Source: Bowmanella denitrificans (lineage in GTDB: Bacteria > Pseudomonadota > Gammaproteobacteria > Enterobacterales > Alteromonadaceae). Taken from it: a stretch of DNA of 64,000 nucleotides. Made by a program: the position numbers and the translations under genes. Of the stretch, positions 43,803-52,731 are shown in pieces. The notes below the pieces were generated by a model. It was given only the letters and a program-made list of their open reading frames with translations, ran no database searches and was not told the DNA's origin. The stretch covers positions 186,001-250,000 of the forward strand of contig NZ_BAAAEI010000001.1 of NCBI RefSeq assembly GCF_039522935.1, written 5' to 3'. Positions within the stretch are counted from its first letter, which is position 1, and each line of letters starts with the position of its first letter.

Positions 43803-45176
43803 ATGTCTGTGGAAATGGCGAACCTGGTAACCGGTCTGAGAAGTTTTTATCGCAGTGGCGCAACCAAGCCGCTGAACTGGCGCCGCCATCAGTTACAGCA
43901 ATTACTGAGTATGACCCAGACCCACCAGCAGGACATCGTGCAGGCGCTGAAATTGGATCTGGGCAAAGCTGAACAGGAAAGCTGGCTGGCCGAAATCGGC
44001 TTTCTGGAAGACGACATTAACCACAGTCTCAAACATCTGCAAAAATGGACTAAACCACGCAAACTGTCCACCCCCATGGTGGCGCAACCCGGTAGCAGTT
44101 GGCTGCAACCCGAGCCCCTTGGCGTGGTGTTGATTATCGGTGCCTGGAACTACCCTTTTCAGTTACTGCTGGCGCCGTTGGTGGCCGCTATTGCTGCGGG
44201 CAACTGTGCCGTGGTGAAACCTTCAGAACTGGCCGTGCACACCAGCGCCCTGATTGCCTCGCTGCTGCCCCGCTATCTGGACCGACAGGCTTATGCGGTG
44301 GTGGAAGGCGGGGTGCAGGAAACCACTGATGTTCTGACACAACAGTTTGACCATATCCTGTATACGGGCGGGGAAACCGTCGGCAAAATTATTATGAAAG
44401 CCGCCGCTGAGCACCTGACCCCGGTAACCCTGGAACTGGGCGGTAAAAGCCCCTGTATCGTCGCCAGTGACTGCGATTTAGATGTAACTGCGGCACGTAT
44501 TGTCTGGAGTAAATGGATGAATGCCGGGCAAACCTGTGTGGCCCCGGATTATGTGTTGGTGGAACACGCCTTTGCTGACAAATTAATCCAGGCCATTCAG
44601 AACAAAATCACCGTCTTCTACGGTCACAACCCGGCAGACAGTGACGACTACGGACGCATTATCAACCCACGTCACCTGGCGAGGCTGCAATCTTACCTGC
44701 AGGATCAGGACGTGATATTCGGCGGTCAGGTCGACGAGCAGCAACGCTATATGGCACCTACCCTGGTGCGCAATCCAGCCATCGACAGCCCACTGATGCG
44801 GGAAGAAATTTTTGGCCCCATCCTGCCAATTGTCAGCCTGGATAACATTGCCCAGGCCAGCGACTTTATAAACCAGCGCGCCAAGCCTCTGGCCCTGTAT
44901 TTGTATAGCCGTTCAGAGTCATTGCAGCAGCAGATACTGACAAGTACCAGTGCCGGTAGCGTGTGCATCAACGACGGCATGATGTTTATGGCCAATCCAG
45001 ACCTGCCCTTTGGTGGCGTAGGTAATAGCGGTATGGGCCGTTATCATGGCCGCTGGGGCTTTGACACCTTCAGCCATTTAAAGGCCGTAATGAAACGCAG
45101 CACCTGGTTTGATGTGAATTGGCGCTACCCGCCATTCAGTGCCGGAAAAATGAAACTGCTGAAAATGATAAAGTGA
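43803..45176 (+). CDS. Aldehyde dehydrogenase (class 3 / coniferyl aldehyde dehydrogenase-like)
   Basis: A 457-residue NAD(P)+-dependent aldehyde dehydrogenase. The general base lies in ELGGKSPCIV and the catalytic Cys in NAGQTCVAPDYVLV. The short length, the IGAWNYPFQLLLAPL segment and a C-terminal hydrophobic/basic tail fit the class 3 group, which handles fatty or aromatic aldehydes. GGAG precedes the ATG. It probably detoxifies aldehydes; the substrate cannot be told from sequence. A G/C hairpin lies shortly after the stop (45189-45204). Confidence 0.88.
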   Translation: MSVEMANLVTGLRSFYRSGATKPLNWRRHQLQQLLSMTQTHQQDIVQALKLDLGKAEQESWLAEIGFLEDDINHSLKHLQKWTKPRKLSTPMVAQPGSSWLQPEPLGVVLIIGAWNYPFQLLLAPLVAAIAAGNCAVVKPSELAVHTSALIASLLPRYLDRQAYAVVEGGVQETTDVLTQQFDHILYTGGETVGKIIMKAAAEHLTPVTLELGGKSPCIVASDCDLDVTAARIVWSKWMNAGQTCVAPDYVLVEHAFADKLIQAIQNKITVFYGHNPADSDDYGRIINPRHLARLQSYLQDQDVIFGGQVDEQQRYMAPTLVRNPAIDSPLMREEIFGPILPIVSLDNIAQASDFINQRAKPLALYLYSRSESLQQQILTSTSAGSVCINDGMMFMANPDLPFGGVGNSGMGRYHGRWGFDTFSHLKAVMKRSTWFDVNWRYPPFSAGKMKLLKMIK

Positions 45177-45239
45177 GCGACTGTGACTGGGGGTGAACGC
45201 CCCCGGATGAGGCTAACAAACCAGAACCATCAGAGTGAC

Positions 45240-45833
45240 AATACCTTCAACCACTCTGCGCCTCTGTGGTGAATAACAAAGGCCTCTCGCAAAGACGCTA
45301 AGGCCGCAAAGAAAAGCCCGCCGGTAACCCACCCTCAACCACTCTGTGTTCTCTGTGCCTCTGTGGTTATTTATATTTTGACTTAATTCGTTTTCACCAC
45401 AGAGGACACGGAGAAGAGCAGGAGATCTTTTAATCTATCCCCTTGAAATCTCTGCGTTCTCTGCGCCTCGGCGGTGAATAACAAAGGCCTCTCGCAAAGA
45501 CGCTAAGTACGCAAAGAGAAGCCAGCAGAACCATCTTCCCTTAGACAACTCCGTGATCTCTGTGCCTCTGTGGTTTTTTGTATTTTTAAACTGATACGTT
45601 CTTACCGCAGAGCCGCAAAGGGCTCAGAGAAAAACAGGAGGTCTTTTAATCTATGCCCCTGAAACCTCTGCGTTCTCTGCGCCTCGGCGGTGAATACTAG
45701 TGCCTTCTCGCAAAGACGCTAAGGCCGCAAAGAGAAGCCCGCGGATAACCACATCTTCTAACACTCTGTGTTCTCTGTGCCTCTGTGGTTACTGGTATTT
45801 TTTTAAACTAATACGATGTCACCACAGCGAGAC
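45240..45833. repeat. Second CACAGAGG-type repeat array, opposite orientation
   Basis: About three units run as the reverse complement of those at 36903-37702. They show CTCTGTGCCTCTGTGGT ends, CTCGCAAAGACGCTAAG and CTCTGCGCCTCGGCGGTGAA cores and GGAGATCTTTTAATCTAT segments. The last unit ends within a few bases of the stop of the next gene. No gene is seen in 45177-45837. Confidence 0.85.
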
Positions 45834-45837
45834 GCTT

Positions 45838-47118
45838 TTAGTCGCCAGCGAGTACCGGCCAGCGGGCCACTAGCTGGCCGCCGCATATGGCCAGTAAATC
45901 GCCAAATTGCAACAACACCGCTTCACTTTGCAATGGCCGCAGATAGACCCAGTCATCCACTTCCAGTGGCACTTGCCTGGAGCCGCTTAAACCTTGCTGA
46001 TTGGAGCTGTCGTACAGGCCATTAAAAGTCAGTCCCGGCGGTGACCAGGGCGTGGCCAGCCATTTGCCGCCATAGATAAAAAAGCTTACCTGCTGATTAG
46101 GATCCCACCAGGCTGCCAAATCTCCCAGCCATTCCTGGGTTGGTACGCCCAGATTGGGCTGCTTTTTTAACACCCGGGTGGCGATGATGGCGGCCGGACT
46201 AAACTCATTGAGTATAGGTAAATCAAAATCTGCCGGTTTAAGCAGGCAGGAGCCCACCGACAGATCGTTGACCCACTCCACCTGGCCATAACGCAAGAAC
46301 GTTGGGCTACCAGCGCCATTAAAGCACAACCGCTGTTCAAGCCAGTGCGGGTACGCCTGGCGAATTTGCTCCACATATCCCTGATATTTTTCCTGCACCC
46401 GGGTAAATTCACGCTCACCTAAAAAGCCGGGAAGTTTGCTGACATGGGCGTCATACCCCATTAAGCCGGCAAATTGCAGATGCTCTGGATTGGCCGCCAC
46501 CAAATCCAGGGCCTGGCGGAATTGACCGGGGTGATTAAAGCCGCCGCGGTGCAAACCCACATCTATCTCAAAATTGACCCGCAACCTCTGCCCTTGGGTT
46601 TTGGCCAGTTGCAGGTACTGCTCCAGCCGGGGCAGACTATCGATGAGCCATTGCAACTGCTGCTGTGGCACAAAATCCTGTTGAGTCTGGTCAAAAGACT
46701 GGTAAAAAGCCCTGGCCGAGGCCACCGGCATAGGTTTTCCAAACAGAATGTCGGCGTCAGGCTGGCGCTTGACCAGAGCCTGTAAAAAAGGCAGGTGAAA
46801 CACCATATAGGCATGGGTATGGGTGCGTTCGGCAATGTAATCCAGCAGGGCCGGGCTAGGCAGTGATTTCACCACGATGCGGTAAGTTTTATCCGGCTGT
46901 TTCTGAAAAAAGCGGTTCAGTGCTGCCAGGTTGCTATCTAACCTGTCCAGATCCACCAGCAACGACGGATGACTAATGGCGGCGCGATTCAAAACATCCG
47001 ATATACCATTAAAATAATCATCCGCGGCAGCGGCACTGTCCCAGGGTTTGGCCAGCCAGGCTCCGCCTAGCACTGCAGCACCGACACCGGCTTTTAAAAA
47101 GGTTCTTCTGCTTGTCAT
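45838..47118 (-). CDS. Tat-exported PLP-dependent protein, alanine racemase/D-threonine aldolase fold
   Basis: A 426-residue protein with a twin-arginine signal (TSRRTFLKAGVGAAVLGGAW). A fold-type III PLP barrel follows: the presumed PLP lysine is in RIVVKSLPSP, with LLVDLDRLDSNLAAL before it and VNFEIDVGLHRGG after. The group includes D-serine dehydratase and D-threonine aldolase. A periplasmic location is unusual for it. Its ATG overlaps the stop of the lactone-oxidase-like gene by one base. The reaction is unknown; racemase, aldolase or dehydratase are all possible. Confidence 0.78.
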   Translation of the reverse strand: MTSRRTFLKAGVGAAVLGGAWLAKPWDSAAAADDYFNGISDVLNRAAISHPSLLVDLDRLDSNLAALNRFFQKQPDKTYRIVVKSLPSPALLDYIAERTHTHAYMVFHLPFLQALVKRQPDADILFGKPMPVASARAFYQSFDQTQQDFVPQQQLQWLIDSLPRLEQYLQLAKTQGQRLRVNFEIDVGLHRGGFNHPGQFRQALDLVAANPEHLQFAGLMGYDAHVSKLPGFLGEREFTRVQEKYQGYVEQIRQAYPHWLEQRLCFNGAGSPTFLRYGQVEWVNDLSVGSCLLKPADFDLPILNEFSPAAIIATRVLKKQPNLGVPTQEWLGDLAAWWDPNQQVSFFIYGGKWLATPWSPPGLTFNGLYDSSNQQGLSGSRQVPLEVDDWVYLRPLQSEAVLLQFGDLLAICGGQLVARWPVLAGD

Positions 47119-48545
47119 CAGCTAATGACTCCCAATACCTGTTGCAGATGCGTATTCAGTAGTTTTCCGCTTGGATCCAGACTTTCCCTGAGGGCCAGAA
47201 AGTCTTGCCAGTGTTTAGGGTATAGGGCCGCCAACTGTGGCGCTTGCAGTGTGTGGATCTTACCCCAGTGCGGCCGCCCGTCGTAGCGATGGAAAATGGG
47301 TTCAATCTCGGCAAAGAAGGGGCGGTAGTCCAGGTCGCCAAACTGGTGAATAGACAATACCGCACTGTCCCGCCCCTGATACATGGACAACATAATATCG
47401 TCGCCTTTGACGTGGCGATATTCGATGGGAAAACAGGCCGGTAGCCTGCGTTTTTGAATGGTTGCCAAAACCTCACGCAGGCATGCAGGCCCGGCTTCCA
47501 CTGGTATGGAGTATTCCATTTCACAAAAACGCGTGGTTCTGGCATGCGCCAGTACGCGATAGGATGCGCCGCTGCGGATCACCGGCGGGTTGCCACCGAA
47601 GGCCTTTTCCAGCAACCAGGCATAAAGCGATTCCCCTACCCCGGGCAGCCAGGAAACAGATTCAAATACCTGCCGAAGCTGGTTCAATGCACCTGGGTCG
47701 TCTTCGCCCTGATTAGCATCACCGGCGCTTGCCTCATTCGTGGTAACAGAGATACCCAATGGCGAATAGGGCAAGGCGAAAAGCTCAAAATTGCGGTTTT
47801 GCGCCATTCGCTGGTCCAGCTCGGCCAGCATCTGTTCCAGCGGCTCAACCTGGCTGACCTCGGTCAACTGATAGGCGGGTTGGCATTGCAGGTTAACGCG
47901 TGTCACTATACCCAAGGCGCCCAGATGTGTGCATGCCGCCTTAAAGATATCCGCATGACGGTCTGCACTGACATCCAGCAATCGCCCATCCAGGGTCGCC
48001 AGGGTCAGTCCCGCCACTTGTGTGGACAAAGAGCCAAAGTTTTTACCTGTGCCATGGGTGGACGTCGCAATAGCGCCGGCCAGCGATGGATAATCCATAT
48101 CCGGCAGATTCACCGTGGCCAGCCCGACACTTTCCAGTAACGGCCCGAGATTGTGTAATCGGGTACCGCCCCACACCTGCGCCTGCTGTTTTTCGGCATC
48201 ATGGCTAATCAGGCCGGACAGATAGTCGGTAGTCAGTAAGGTATCGTCGGTGGGCACTAATGCGCTGAAGGCGTGGCTGGAGCCAACGGCCCTGACCGTA
48301 CCTTTGGCGTTAACTAGCCCTTCCAGCAACTGCGCTTCGTTGCGCGGCGCCAGGCGCTGAGCCGGATAACAGCTATGATTTTTACCCCAATTGATCCAGG
48401 GCAAAGACTTACCCGGCACAAAAGGTGCTTGCAGTTGCGGCGCAGCAGGATTGCGTGAACAACCGGTCAGCGGCAAGGCCGCCCCGGCTGCCAGGCCTTT
48501 TAGCATAGTGCGTCGGCTAATTTGTGCCTGAGATTTATTGTGCAT
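47118..48545 (-). CDS. Tat-exported FAD-linked oxidoreductase, gulonolactone/arabinonolactone oxidase family
   Basis: A 475-residue protein starting with SRRTMLKGLAAGAALPLTGC, a twin-arginine signal that also has a lipobox-like Cys. A PCMH-type FAD-binding domain follows (VRAVGSSHAFSALVPTDD), and then an ALO-type C-terminal domain with RPHWGKIHTL. It would oxidise an aldonolactone or related alcohol. The ATG at 48545 has GGGGAGG before it and overlaps the cytochrome gene end by 11 bases. The cytochrome is a likely electron acceptor in place of O2; this is inferred from the operon. Confidence 0.82.
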   Translation of the reverse strand: MHNKSQAQISRRTMLKGLAAGAALPLTGCSRNPAAPQLQAPFVPGKSLPWINWGKNHSCYPAQRLAPRNEAQLLEGLVNAKGTVRAVGSSHAFSALVPTDDTLLTTDYLSGLISHDAEKQQAQVWGGTRLHNLGPLLESVGLATVNLPDMDYPSLAGAIATSTHGTGKNFGSLSTQVAGLTLATLDGRLLDVSADRHADIFKAACTHLGALGIVTRVNLQCQPAYQLTEVSQVEPLEQMLAELDQRMAQNRNFELFALPYSPLGISVTTNEASAGDANQGEDDPGALNQLRQVFESVSWLPGVGESLYAWLLEKAFGGNPPVIRSGASYRVLAHARTTRFCEMEYSIPVEAGPACLREVLATIQKRRLPACFPIEYRHVKGDDIMLSMYQGRDSAVLSIHQFGDLDYRPFFAEIEPIFHRYDGRPHWGKIHTLQAPQLAALYPKHWQDFLALRESLDPSGKLLNTHLQQVLGVIS

Positions 48546-48867
48546 CACTGTCCTCCCCGGCATCACCCAGCATAAAGTCGATAAGGGCTTGCATATCCTC
48601 TTTTGTGCAGGAACTGCAATAGCCCATCGGCGGCATGCCACCAATCCCTTCAATACTGTTTATCAGGAGCTGTTCGCGGCCCTTTTGCAAACGCGCCTGC
48701 CAGGCTTTTGTATCGCCTAGCAATGGTGCACCGGTATGCGGCATGGCATGGCATTGCAGGCAGTTAGTACCCAACAGTTGCATCTGTTCGGGTGTAACCT
48801 GAGCCTGTGCGGCGAAGGCGGTCAAGCTGGCAATCATCAGCATGATGCGTCTGGCGGGCAGGAGCAT
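48535..48867 (-). CDS. Small periplasmic cytochrome c
   Basis: A 110-residue protein with a signal peptide (cleavage near AQAQ) and one haem-binding CLQCH motif. A downstream Met (GGMPPMGYCSSC) can serve as the sixth ligand; its CxxC pair resembles cytochrome c5-type proteins. GAGG lies before the ATG at 48867; an in-frame ATG at 48888 is poorly placed because it adjoins the operator. It is first in the operon with the lactone-oxidase-like and PLP-fold genes. Confidence 0.82.
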   Translation of the reverse strand: MLLPARRIMLMIASLTAFAAQAQVTPEQMQLLGTNCLQCHAMPHTGAPLLGDTKAWQARLQKGREQLLINSIEGIGGMPPMGYCSSCTKEDMQALIDFMLGDAGEDSDAQ

Positions 48868-48891
48868 AAGTGCCTCAGCAAAAAACATTTA

Positions 48892-48907
48892 TTGGACGAA
48901 CGTCCAA
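48892..48907. promoter_or_regulatory. TetR-type operator 1 (cytochrome/oxidase operon)
   Basis: The perfect palindrome TTGGACGAACGTCCAA lies 25 bases upstream of the cytochrome start. It is near-identical to the site at 49942-49957. The TetR gene between the two sites is the likely binder. Confidence 0.75.
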
Positions 48908-48960
48908 ATTACATAATTGGCGGATGGCTTGTCAATAAGTTGTTAAATCTGAGTTTTGCT

Positions 48961-49005
48961 GTCGGAATAAATTCCGACCCACTGTGGGTTGGGCTTAAGC
49001 CCAAC
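48961..49005. repeat. REP-like double palindrome, second copy
   Basis: GTCGGAATAAATTCCGAC, a CCCACTGTGGG linker and GTTGGGCTTAAGCCCAAC. It has the same architecture as 825-868 with different stems. Confidence 0.6.
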
Positions 49006-49053
49006 AATAATGGAATACAAAGACTAGCTGCCTTGTTGGCGGGCCGCTCAGTA

Positions 49054-49101
49054 TCTTGCTCTCTTGCTCTCTTGCTCTCTTGCTCTCTTGCTCTCTTGCT
49101 C
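49054..49101. repeat. Six perfect copies of an 8-bp tandem repeat
   Basis: TCTTGCTC is repeated six times without error, followed by TAAGGAG. It lies between the cytochrome operon promoter and the 3' end of the TetR gene. Such arrays can change length by slippage. An 18-codon frame (49114-49170) with AAGGAG follows directly but is too short to call. Confidence 0.85.
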
Positions 49102-49147
49102 TAAGGAGAATATATGCAATGGCTGTATTTAGCCTATGCTGATGCCT

Positions 49148-49801
49148 TTAGTGTATTTTTTCTGCACTAAATAAACAGCCAAATAAGCGTTTCAGGCACT
49201 GATGCACAAAGGCGGCATCGAATTCCCGGCCACCATTGGCATGGGCAAACTCCATCTGGCTGATGGCGGCAAGGATAAGATGAGCATCCTGCCAGGGCAT
49301 AGCACTGCCAAAACGCTGGCAAACCGACTCAATCATTTGTAATTGCATATGAGTAAAGGCCTGAATCTTGGCTGCCAGCGGCGGGGCAATGTTAAAGGCA
49401 TACACAAAATGGCTTTCCACCCCAAGCTCTCGGCGTCGCTGCGTGACCCCGGCCTGAATATGCTGAGTCAGAAAATCAGCCAGTTGCTCGGTCAGTAACG
49501 TCATCTGTGCTGCATTTATCTGCCCTTCAGGCAACTGACATTGCTGATCAATACTGGTCCGCACTTTGTCACGATACGGCTGGGTTTGCTCGACAAAACG
49601 ATCAAAGGCCGCTTCCACCAGTTTGTCCAGGGTGCCAAAGTAGTAACTGGTGAGTGACAGCCTGACCCCGGCGCGATTGGCAATAGTGCGGTGAGACAAT
49701 GCGGAAAGGCCTCCCTCGGCAATAAGATCCAGCGCAGCTTCAAGTATTTTGCTGCGGGTAATTTCACTTTTAGCTGCCTTTTTATCCGCCTTGTCTGTCA
49801 T
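49148..49801 (-). CDS. TetR family transcriptional regulator
   Basis: A 217-residue regulator with an N-terminal TetR helix-turn-helix (ITRSKILEAALDLIAEGGLSAL begins it; IANRAGVRLSLTSYYFGTLDKL carries recognition helix). The helical C-terminal domain is of the type that binds small ligands. It sits between two near-identical TTGGAC-N4-GTCCAA palindromes, one before the cytochrome operon and one before the TonB receptor, so both are likely targets. Confidence 0.9.
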   Translation of the reverse strand: MTDKADKKAAKSEITRSKILEAALDLIAEGGLSALSHRTIANRAGVRLSLTSYYFGTLDKLVEAAFDRFVEQTQPYRDKVRTSIDQQCQLPEGQINAAQMTLLTEQLADFLTQHIQAGVTQRRRELGVESHFVYAFNIAPPLAAKIQAFTHMQLQMIESVCQRFGSAMPWQDAHLILAAISQMEFAHANGGREFDAAFVHQCLKRLFGCLFSAEKIH

Positions 49802-49941
49802 GCCGTATCCTGTCTGTTACAAAAGTCTGACGTTATCCAAGCCCCAAGGACCAGTCAAGCCGCTTTCTCCGTCAGGCTATGCCGGTGCCCAACAACAAAT
49901 CCATAACAAATCATTGACATACCCACTACTCAGAAATTAAA

Positions 49942-49957
49942 TTGGACGAGTGTCCAA
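49942..49957. promoter_or_regulatory. TetR-type operator 2 (TonB receptor)
   Basis: TTGGACGAGTGTCCAA lies 47 bases before the TonB receptor start. It differs from operator 1 only in the centre (GAGT for GAAC). Confidence 0.75.
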
Positions 49958-50004
49958 CAAAACATACCGACCACTCTGGCCGGACGCACGCAGGAGAATC
50001 CGCC

Positions 50005-52332
50005 ATGCCCGTTAGTTTGAAATTCAGTGCTGTGGCACTGTCCACCAGTCTGGCCCTGGCTCCGGCCTGGGCGCAGGATGCCCAACCGGCTGACGAAGGC
50101 GCGCTGGAAGTGATTATGGTATCGGCACAAAAGCGTAGCCAGAGTGTCAAAGAGGTACCCATTTCCATTACCGCCATCCCGGCACAGAAGCTGATCGATA
50201 ACAATCTCAGCACCGCAGAGCAGCTTTCCAGTAATATCGCCAACTTTTCGGTAGGCCAAACCGGCCAGGGCTTTGCCATCAATATGCGAGGCCTGGGATC
50301 TGGCTCCAACCAGGGCTTTGAGCAGACCGTCGGCACTTACGTAGACGGCATTTATCGCGGCCGAGCGCAGCTGATGCGCAGCAGTTTTCTGGATGTCCAG
50401 CGTATAGAAGTGCTGCGCGGCCCGCAAAGCACCTTATTCGGTAAAAACACCACCGCCGGGGCGCTGAATATTGTCACCGCCAGACCCACAGACGATCTGC
50501 GCGGTTATCTGCATGGTGCATATGAGCTGGACAATGGCTACAGCGTGGAAGGGGCAGTTGGTAATGCCCTGACAGACAACCTGCAAGGGCGCATTGCGGT
50601 AAAGATCATTAGCGAAGACGGTTTTTTGCGCAACGACCTGATGAACCGTGACGAAGTCGCCAGAGATACCCTGCTCGGCAGAGTGTCGCTGGCCTGGCAG
50701 CCAGCCGATGACATCGAGGTATTATTTCGCTATCAGTTTGACCGTGAAGATTCAGACGGGGTACGCAATGCCCAGCCCGTCGCTGAATCCGTATATTTAA
50801 ACGGCACAGCACAGTTGCCGGATTACTTTGGCGACCCACGCCAATATGTTTTAGACGATGTCACCCAAAAAGGCCTGCGCGAGCTGGGTGAAGACGAAGG
50901 CACCGACTATCAGGCCGATCACCTGACCCTTGACGTGCAATGGCAACTTGGCGATCTCAGCCTGACGTCCGTCACTGGCTGGCAACGCTATGACTTGGCC
51001 CTCACCAGTGACGGCGATGACAGCCCAGCCCCGCTGGTGTATCGCCAGTACAATGATGAAGAATATCGCCAGCTCAGTCAGGAGCTAAGACTGACGTCCG
51101 ACTGGCAGGGACCACTGAATTTTATTGCCGGTGCTTACTATCAGGATTCTGAGCTGGATTTTGCTGAGGCGTATCGAATCTACCCCCTGAATGCGCTGGG
51201 GCCGCGTGATTACCAGAATGATTCAGATACCTGGGCCATATTCAGCCAGTTTGACTATAGCTTCAGTGACAACTGGCAGGCGACCTTAGGGCTGCGCTAC
51301 TCCCAGGAAGACAAACAAGGCAGTCGCACCCTGACGTTGGTGGAGCTGTCCAGCGGACAGGCCATAGCCGGGCAGGCGCTGGTCAATGTACCGGATATGT
51401 TGCAGGCCATGGGGCTGCCCGAACAACTTCCGTCCGACATCTATCTGGGTATTCTGGCCAGTGAATTGCAACTGGAACAACATGGAGTAAAGGGTGAGCG
51501 CACCGAAAAGGCCTTTTCGCCAGCACTGAATGTGAAGTATAAGTTCGACGGCGGCATGCTGTATGGTGCAGTGTCCACCGGTACCAAAGCCGGTGGCTTT
51601 GATGCCCGGGCCAATGTGGCCAGGGACTGGGAGTTTGAAGACGAGTCGGTGGTGGCCTATGAGCTGGGCGCCAAGCTGACTCTGGATGATGGCAGCGCTG
51701 ATTTGAATCTGGCCTTGTTCAATATGGAATTTGAAGATCTGCAAACCTCCACCTTTGACGGCACTGCTGGCTTTTTCGTTGAGAATGGCGGTAAATCCAC
51801 CAGCCGCGGGGTGGAGATGGATGGGCGCTGGCAATTTGCTGATAATTGGCGTTTGTCAGGCAACCTGGCCTGGCTGGACTTCAGTTGGGACGAATTCAAA
51901 GGCGCTAAGTGTTTCTACAGCCTGATGTATACCCCGGATAATATGGCAGCCGACGGTCAGTCCTGCGACTTATCCGGTAAAACCGGCGCTTTTGCCCCTA
52001 AATGGTCCGGCTCGGTGGATCTGGATTACATAGTGGAAGTCGGCGACGGCATGGAGCTGAAGGTGAATCTGCAGAATCAGTTCAAATCCATGCATTACAC
52101 CAATTATGACTTAAACCCCTTTACCGCCCAGGGCGGCTACAACAAGATTAATCTGCGGGTCGCGCTAGCCGATTATGTGAACGGCTGGTCGGTGGCTTTA
52201 TTAGGCAAAAACCTGACCGATAAAACCACCATCAACTATTCCACCGATATGTCTTTCGGGCCTGTGGGCATGTATAGCATTTATACCGAACAGGGTCGCA
52301 GTCTGACCCTGCAGTTTGGCTATCAGTTCTGA
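50005..52332 (+). CDS. TonB-dependent outer membrane receptor
   Basis: A 775-residue receptor. It has a signal peptide ending near PAWAQ, a TonB-box-like LEVIMVSAQKR, a plug (VPISITAIPAQKL, RGLGSGSN, YVDGIYRGR, VLRGPQSTLFGKNTTAGALN) and a barrel with a terminal Phe. This plug pattern is common in sphingomonad/alteromonad receptors for hydrophobic or complex organic compounds. ATG 50005 has CAGGAGAA before it. It shares an operator type with the cytochrome/oxidase/PLP operon, so it may import that pathway's substrate. Confidence 0.9.
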   Translation: MPVSLKFSAVALSTSLALAPAWAQDAQPADEGALEVIMVSAQKRSQSVKEVPISITAIPAQKLIDNNLSTAEQLSSNIANFSVGQTGQGFAINMRGLGSGSNQGFEQTVGTYVDGIYRGRAQLMRSSFLDVQRIEVLRGPQSTLFGKNTTAGALNIVTARPTDDLRGYLHGAYELDNGYSVEGAVGNALTDNLQGRIAVKIISEDGFLRNDLMNRDEVARDTLLGRVSLAWQPADDIEVLFRYQFDREDSDGVRNAQPVAESVYLNGTAQLPDYFGDPRQYVLDDVTQKGLRELGEDEGTDYQADHLTLDVQWQLGDLSLTSVTGWQRYDLALTSDGDDSPAPLVYRQYNDEEYRQLSQELRLTSDWQGPLNFIAGAYYQDSELDFAEAYRIYPLNALGPRDYQNDSDTWAIFSQFDYSFSDNWQATLGLRYSQEDKQGSRTLTLVELSSGQAIAGQALVNVPDMLQAMGLPEQLPSDIYLGILASELQLEQHGVKGERTEKAFSPALNVKYKFDGGMLYGAVSTGTKAGGFDARANVARDWEFEDESVVAYELGAKLTLDDGSADLNLALFNMEFEDLQTSTFDGTAGFFVENGGKSTSRGVEMDGRWQFADNWRLSGNLAWLDFSWDEFKGAKCFYSLMYTPDNMAADGQSCDLSGKTGAFAPKWSGSVDLDYIVEVGDGMELKVNLQNQFKSMHYTNYDLNPFTAQGGYNKINLRVALADYVNGWSVALLGKNLTDKTTINYSTDMSFGPVGMYSIYTEQGRSLTLQFGYQF

Positions 52333-52340
52333 TACCCTCT

Positions 52341-52374
52341 TCGGCGTGGCAAAGCCTTGTGCCTGTCACGCCGA
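52341..52374 (+). terminator. Stem-loop after TonB receptor gene
   Basis: TCGGCGTG and CACGCCGA pair over an 18-base interior that itself can form GGC-AAA-GCC. There is no strong T-tract; it is a probable 3'-end structure between convergent genes. Confidence 0.5.
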
Positions 52375-52419
52375 AAACAACAAGTTGACTGCCAGTATAA
52401 TGCAGACAATATCCGCAAT

Positions 52420-52725
52420 TCAGGCTTTTAAGCGCCCCAGCAGAATATCCTTAAACATCACCCAGTCCCCCATCAGACTGTACAAAGGGTAACGAAATGT
52501 CGCCGGCTTGTTATGCTCAAAAAAGAAATGCCCTACCCAGGCAAATCCATAGCCCACCAAAGGCACCAGCAGCAGCGTCCAAAGCACCCCGCTGAGCAGG
52601 CTATAGGCCAGTAGCGCCAGCACCAACCAGGAGCCGATAAAGTGCAAGCGGCGGCAAATCAGATTACGGTGCTCTTTCAGATAGTACGGATAGAACTCGC
52701 GAAAGCTCTGATATTCTTTATTCAT
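52420..52725 (-). CDS. DUF962/Mpo1-like membrane protein
   Basis: A 101-residue protein. FREFYPYYLKEHRNLICRRLHFIG is the typical opening of DUF962 proteins, and two helices plus HFFFEHNKPATF and the closing GDWVMFKDIL complete the family pattern. Yeast Mpo1 of this family is an Fe(II) dioxygenase acting on 2-hydroxy fatty acids, and the conserved histidines here are compatible with that. It lies six bases after the chemoreceptor gene on the same strand. Confidence 0.85.
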   Translation of the reverse strand: MNKEYQSFREFYPYYLKEHRNLICRRLHFIGSWLVLALLAYSLLSGVLWTLLLVPLVGYGFAWVGHFFFEHNKPATFRYPLYSLMGDWVMFKDILLGRLKA

Positions 52726-52731
52726 ACAACC

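Noticed and set aside
49114..49170. 18-codon frame with AAGGAG after the octanucleotide repeat
   Set aside because: Too short and overlapping the tetR 3' end; kept only as a note in the repeat finding.
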